Notes under the pieces: model-generated
Databases searched by the model: none
The model's input: only the letters and a program-made list of their open reading frames with translations
What the model was told of the DNA's origin: nothing
Part shown: positions 5,516 through 5,669 of the stretch, piece by piece
Numbering within the stretch: position 1 is the first letter of the stretch
Layout of the letters: the number at the start of each line of letters is the position of its first letter
From: Alphaproteobacteria bacterium
GTDB taxonomy: Bacteria > Pseudomonadota > Alphaproteobacteria > UBA828
Length of the DNA stretch: 5,669 nt
Reading direction: 5' to 3'
NCBI GenBank assembly: GCA_030604165.1
Contig: JAUVWK010000203.1
Location: 1 to 5,669, forward strand
Position numbers and translations under genes: made by a program

Positions 5516-5669
5516 TCACGGCGTGCCGAGCCGCTGCGCCGCGCGTTGGCGGGCCTGTTCGGCGCGCCGCTCTCGGGCCCGCGCCCGCCGCTCCTCGAAC
5601 GCGGACAATCGTTCCTGCCGGCGGATTTCAGCCGCCGCGCGGCGGGCCTCGTTCCAGGCGCGAACCACT
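5516..5669 (-). CDS. C-terminal end of an unrecognised charged protein (cut by window edge)
   Basis: The minus-strand frame from the window edge (first full codon 5668-5666) to TGA 5518-5516 gives 50 residues with no stop. The sequence contains AWNEARRAAAEIRRQERL, then an alternation of Arg, Glu, Ala and Gln, and ends in RLGTP. It looks like a long charged helix or coiled coil, as in the tails of some cytoplasmic proteins. No domain can be named. Third positions are about 84% G or C, which fits coding use, but the opposite strand is also open here with similar bias, so support is moderate. It lies on the same strand as the transporter, 182 nt upstream, and no clear terminator separates them. 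Confidence 0.45.
   Translation of the reverse strand, partial: VVRAWNEARRAAAEIRRQERLSAFEERRARARERRAEQARQRAAQRLGTP

Noticed and set aside
5495..5669. Plus-strand frame from ATG 5495 open to the window edge
   Set aside because: No ribosome site precedes it and the product is Pro/Gly/Arg-rich without pattern; the minus-strand frame looks more protein-like. Not fully excluded, since third-position bias is similar on both strands.
1..5669. CRISPR array, insertion sequence, attachment site or rRNA/tRNA gene
   Set aside because: No repeat-spacer pattern, transposase frame, terminal inverted repeats or structural RNA signature was seen on either strand.

Overview
The window is a GC-rich (low to mid 60s percent by eye) stretch of proteobacterial DNA, most likely from an alphaproteobacterium. 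The reasons are the codon use, a Tat-exported binding protein, a tightly overlapped HAAT-type ABC transporter cassette and a CTTGAC-type promoter. The species cannot be named from the sequence. Every gene I can support lies on the minus strand, so the window reads from right to left.

Layout in transcription order. (1) 5669-5516: the last 50 codons of an unrecognised protein with a very charged Arg/Glu/Ala-rich tail. (2) 5515-5334: a non-coding control region for the transporter, with a tandem 8-bp repeat, a perfect 6-bp dyad (TCGGGG-N7-CCCCGA), a TACAAT -10 element and a GGGAG ribosome binding site. (3) 5333-4089: a periplasmic substrate-binding protein with a twin-arginine signal. (4) 4088-4009: a gap holding a very GC-rich stem-loop. 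(5) 4008-3148: a LivH/UrtB-type permease. (6) 3144-1984: a LivM/UrtC-type permease with a C-terminal tail. (7) 1987-1259: a UrtD-type ATPase. (8) 1266-574: a UrtE-type ATPase. (9) 573-338: a gap with a promoter-like pair and a long hairpin followed by a T-tract. (10) 337-1: the N-terminal 112 codons of an OsmC-family protein that runs off the window.

The five middle genes form one complete importer: one binding protein, two different permeases and two different ATPases. The joins are 80 nt, 3 nt, a 4-nt ATGA overlap and an 8-nt GTGCTTGA overlap, so they are almost certainly one transcript. The ATPases carry UrtD/UrtE hallmarks (AGMT after Walker B in one, DEPTEGIQP in the other). The binding protein resembles the AmiC/FmdD-like amide and urea binders more than classic UrtA, and the UrtB-like permease is LivH-sized. 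I therefore call the system a urea/short-chain-amide-type HAAT importer with unproven substrate. No urease, amidase or formamidase is visible to settle it.

Nothing here is a clearly new system. The points most worth checking are the ligand of the binding protein, the intercistronic stem-loop, the operator-like dyad inside the promoter, and whether the hairpin before the OsmC gene is an operon terminator or a leader element.
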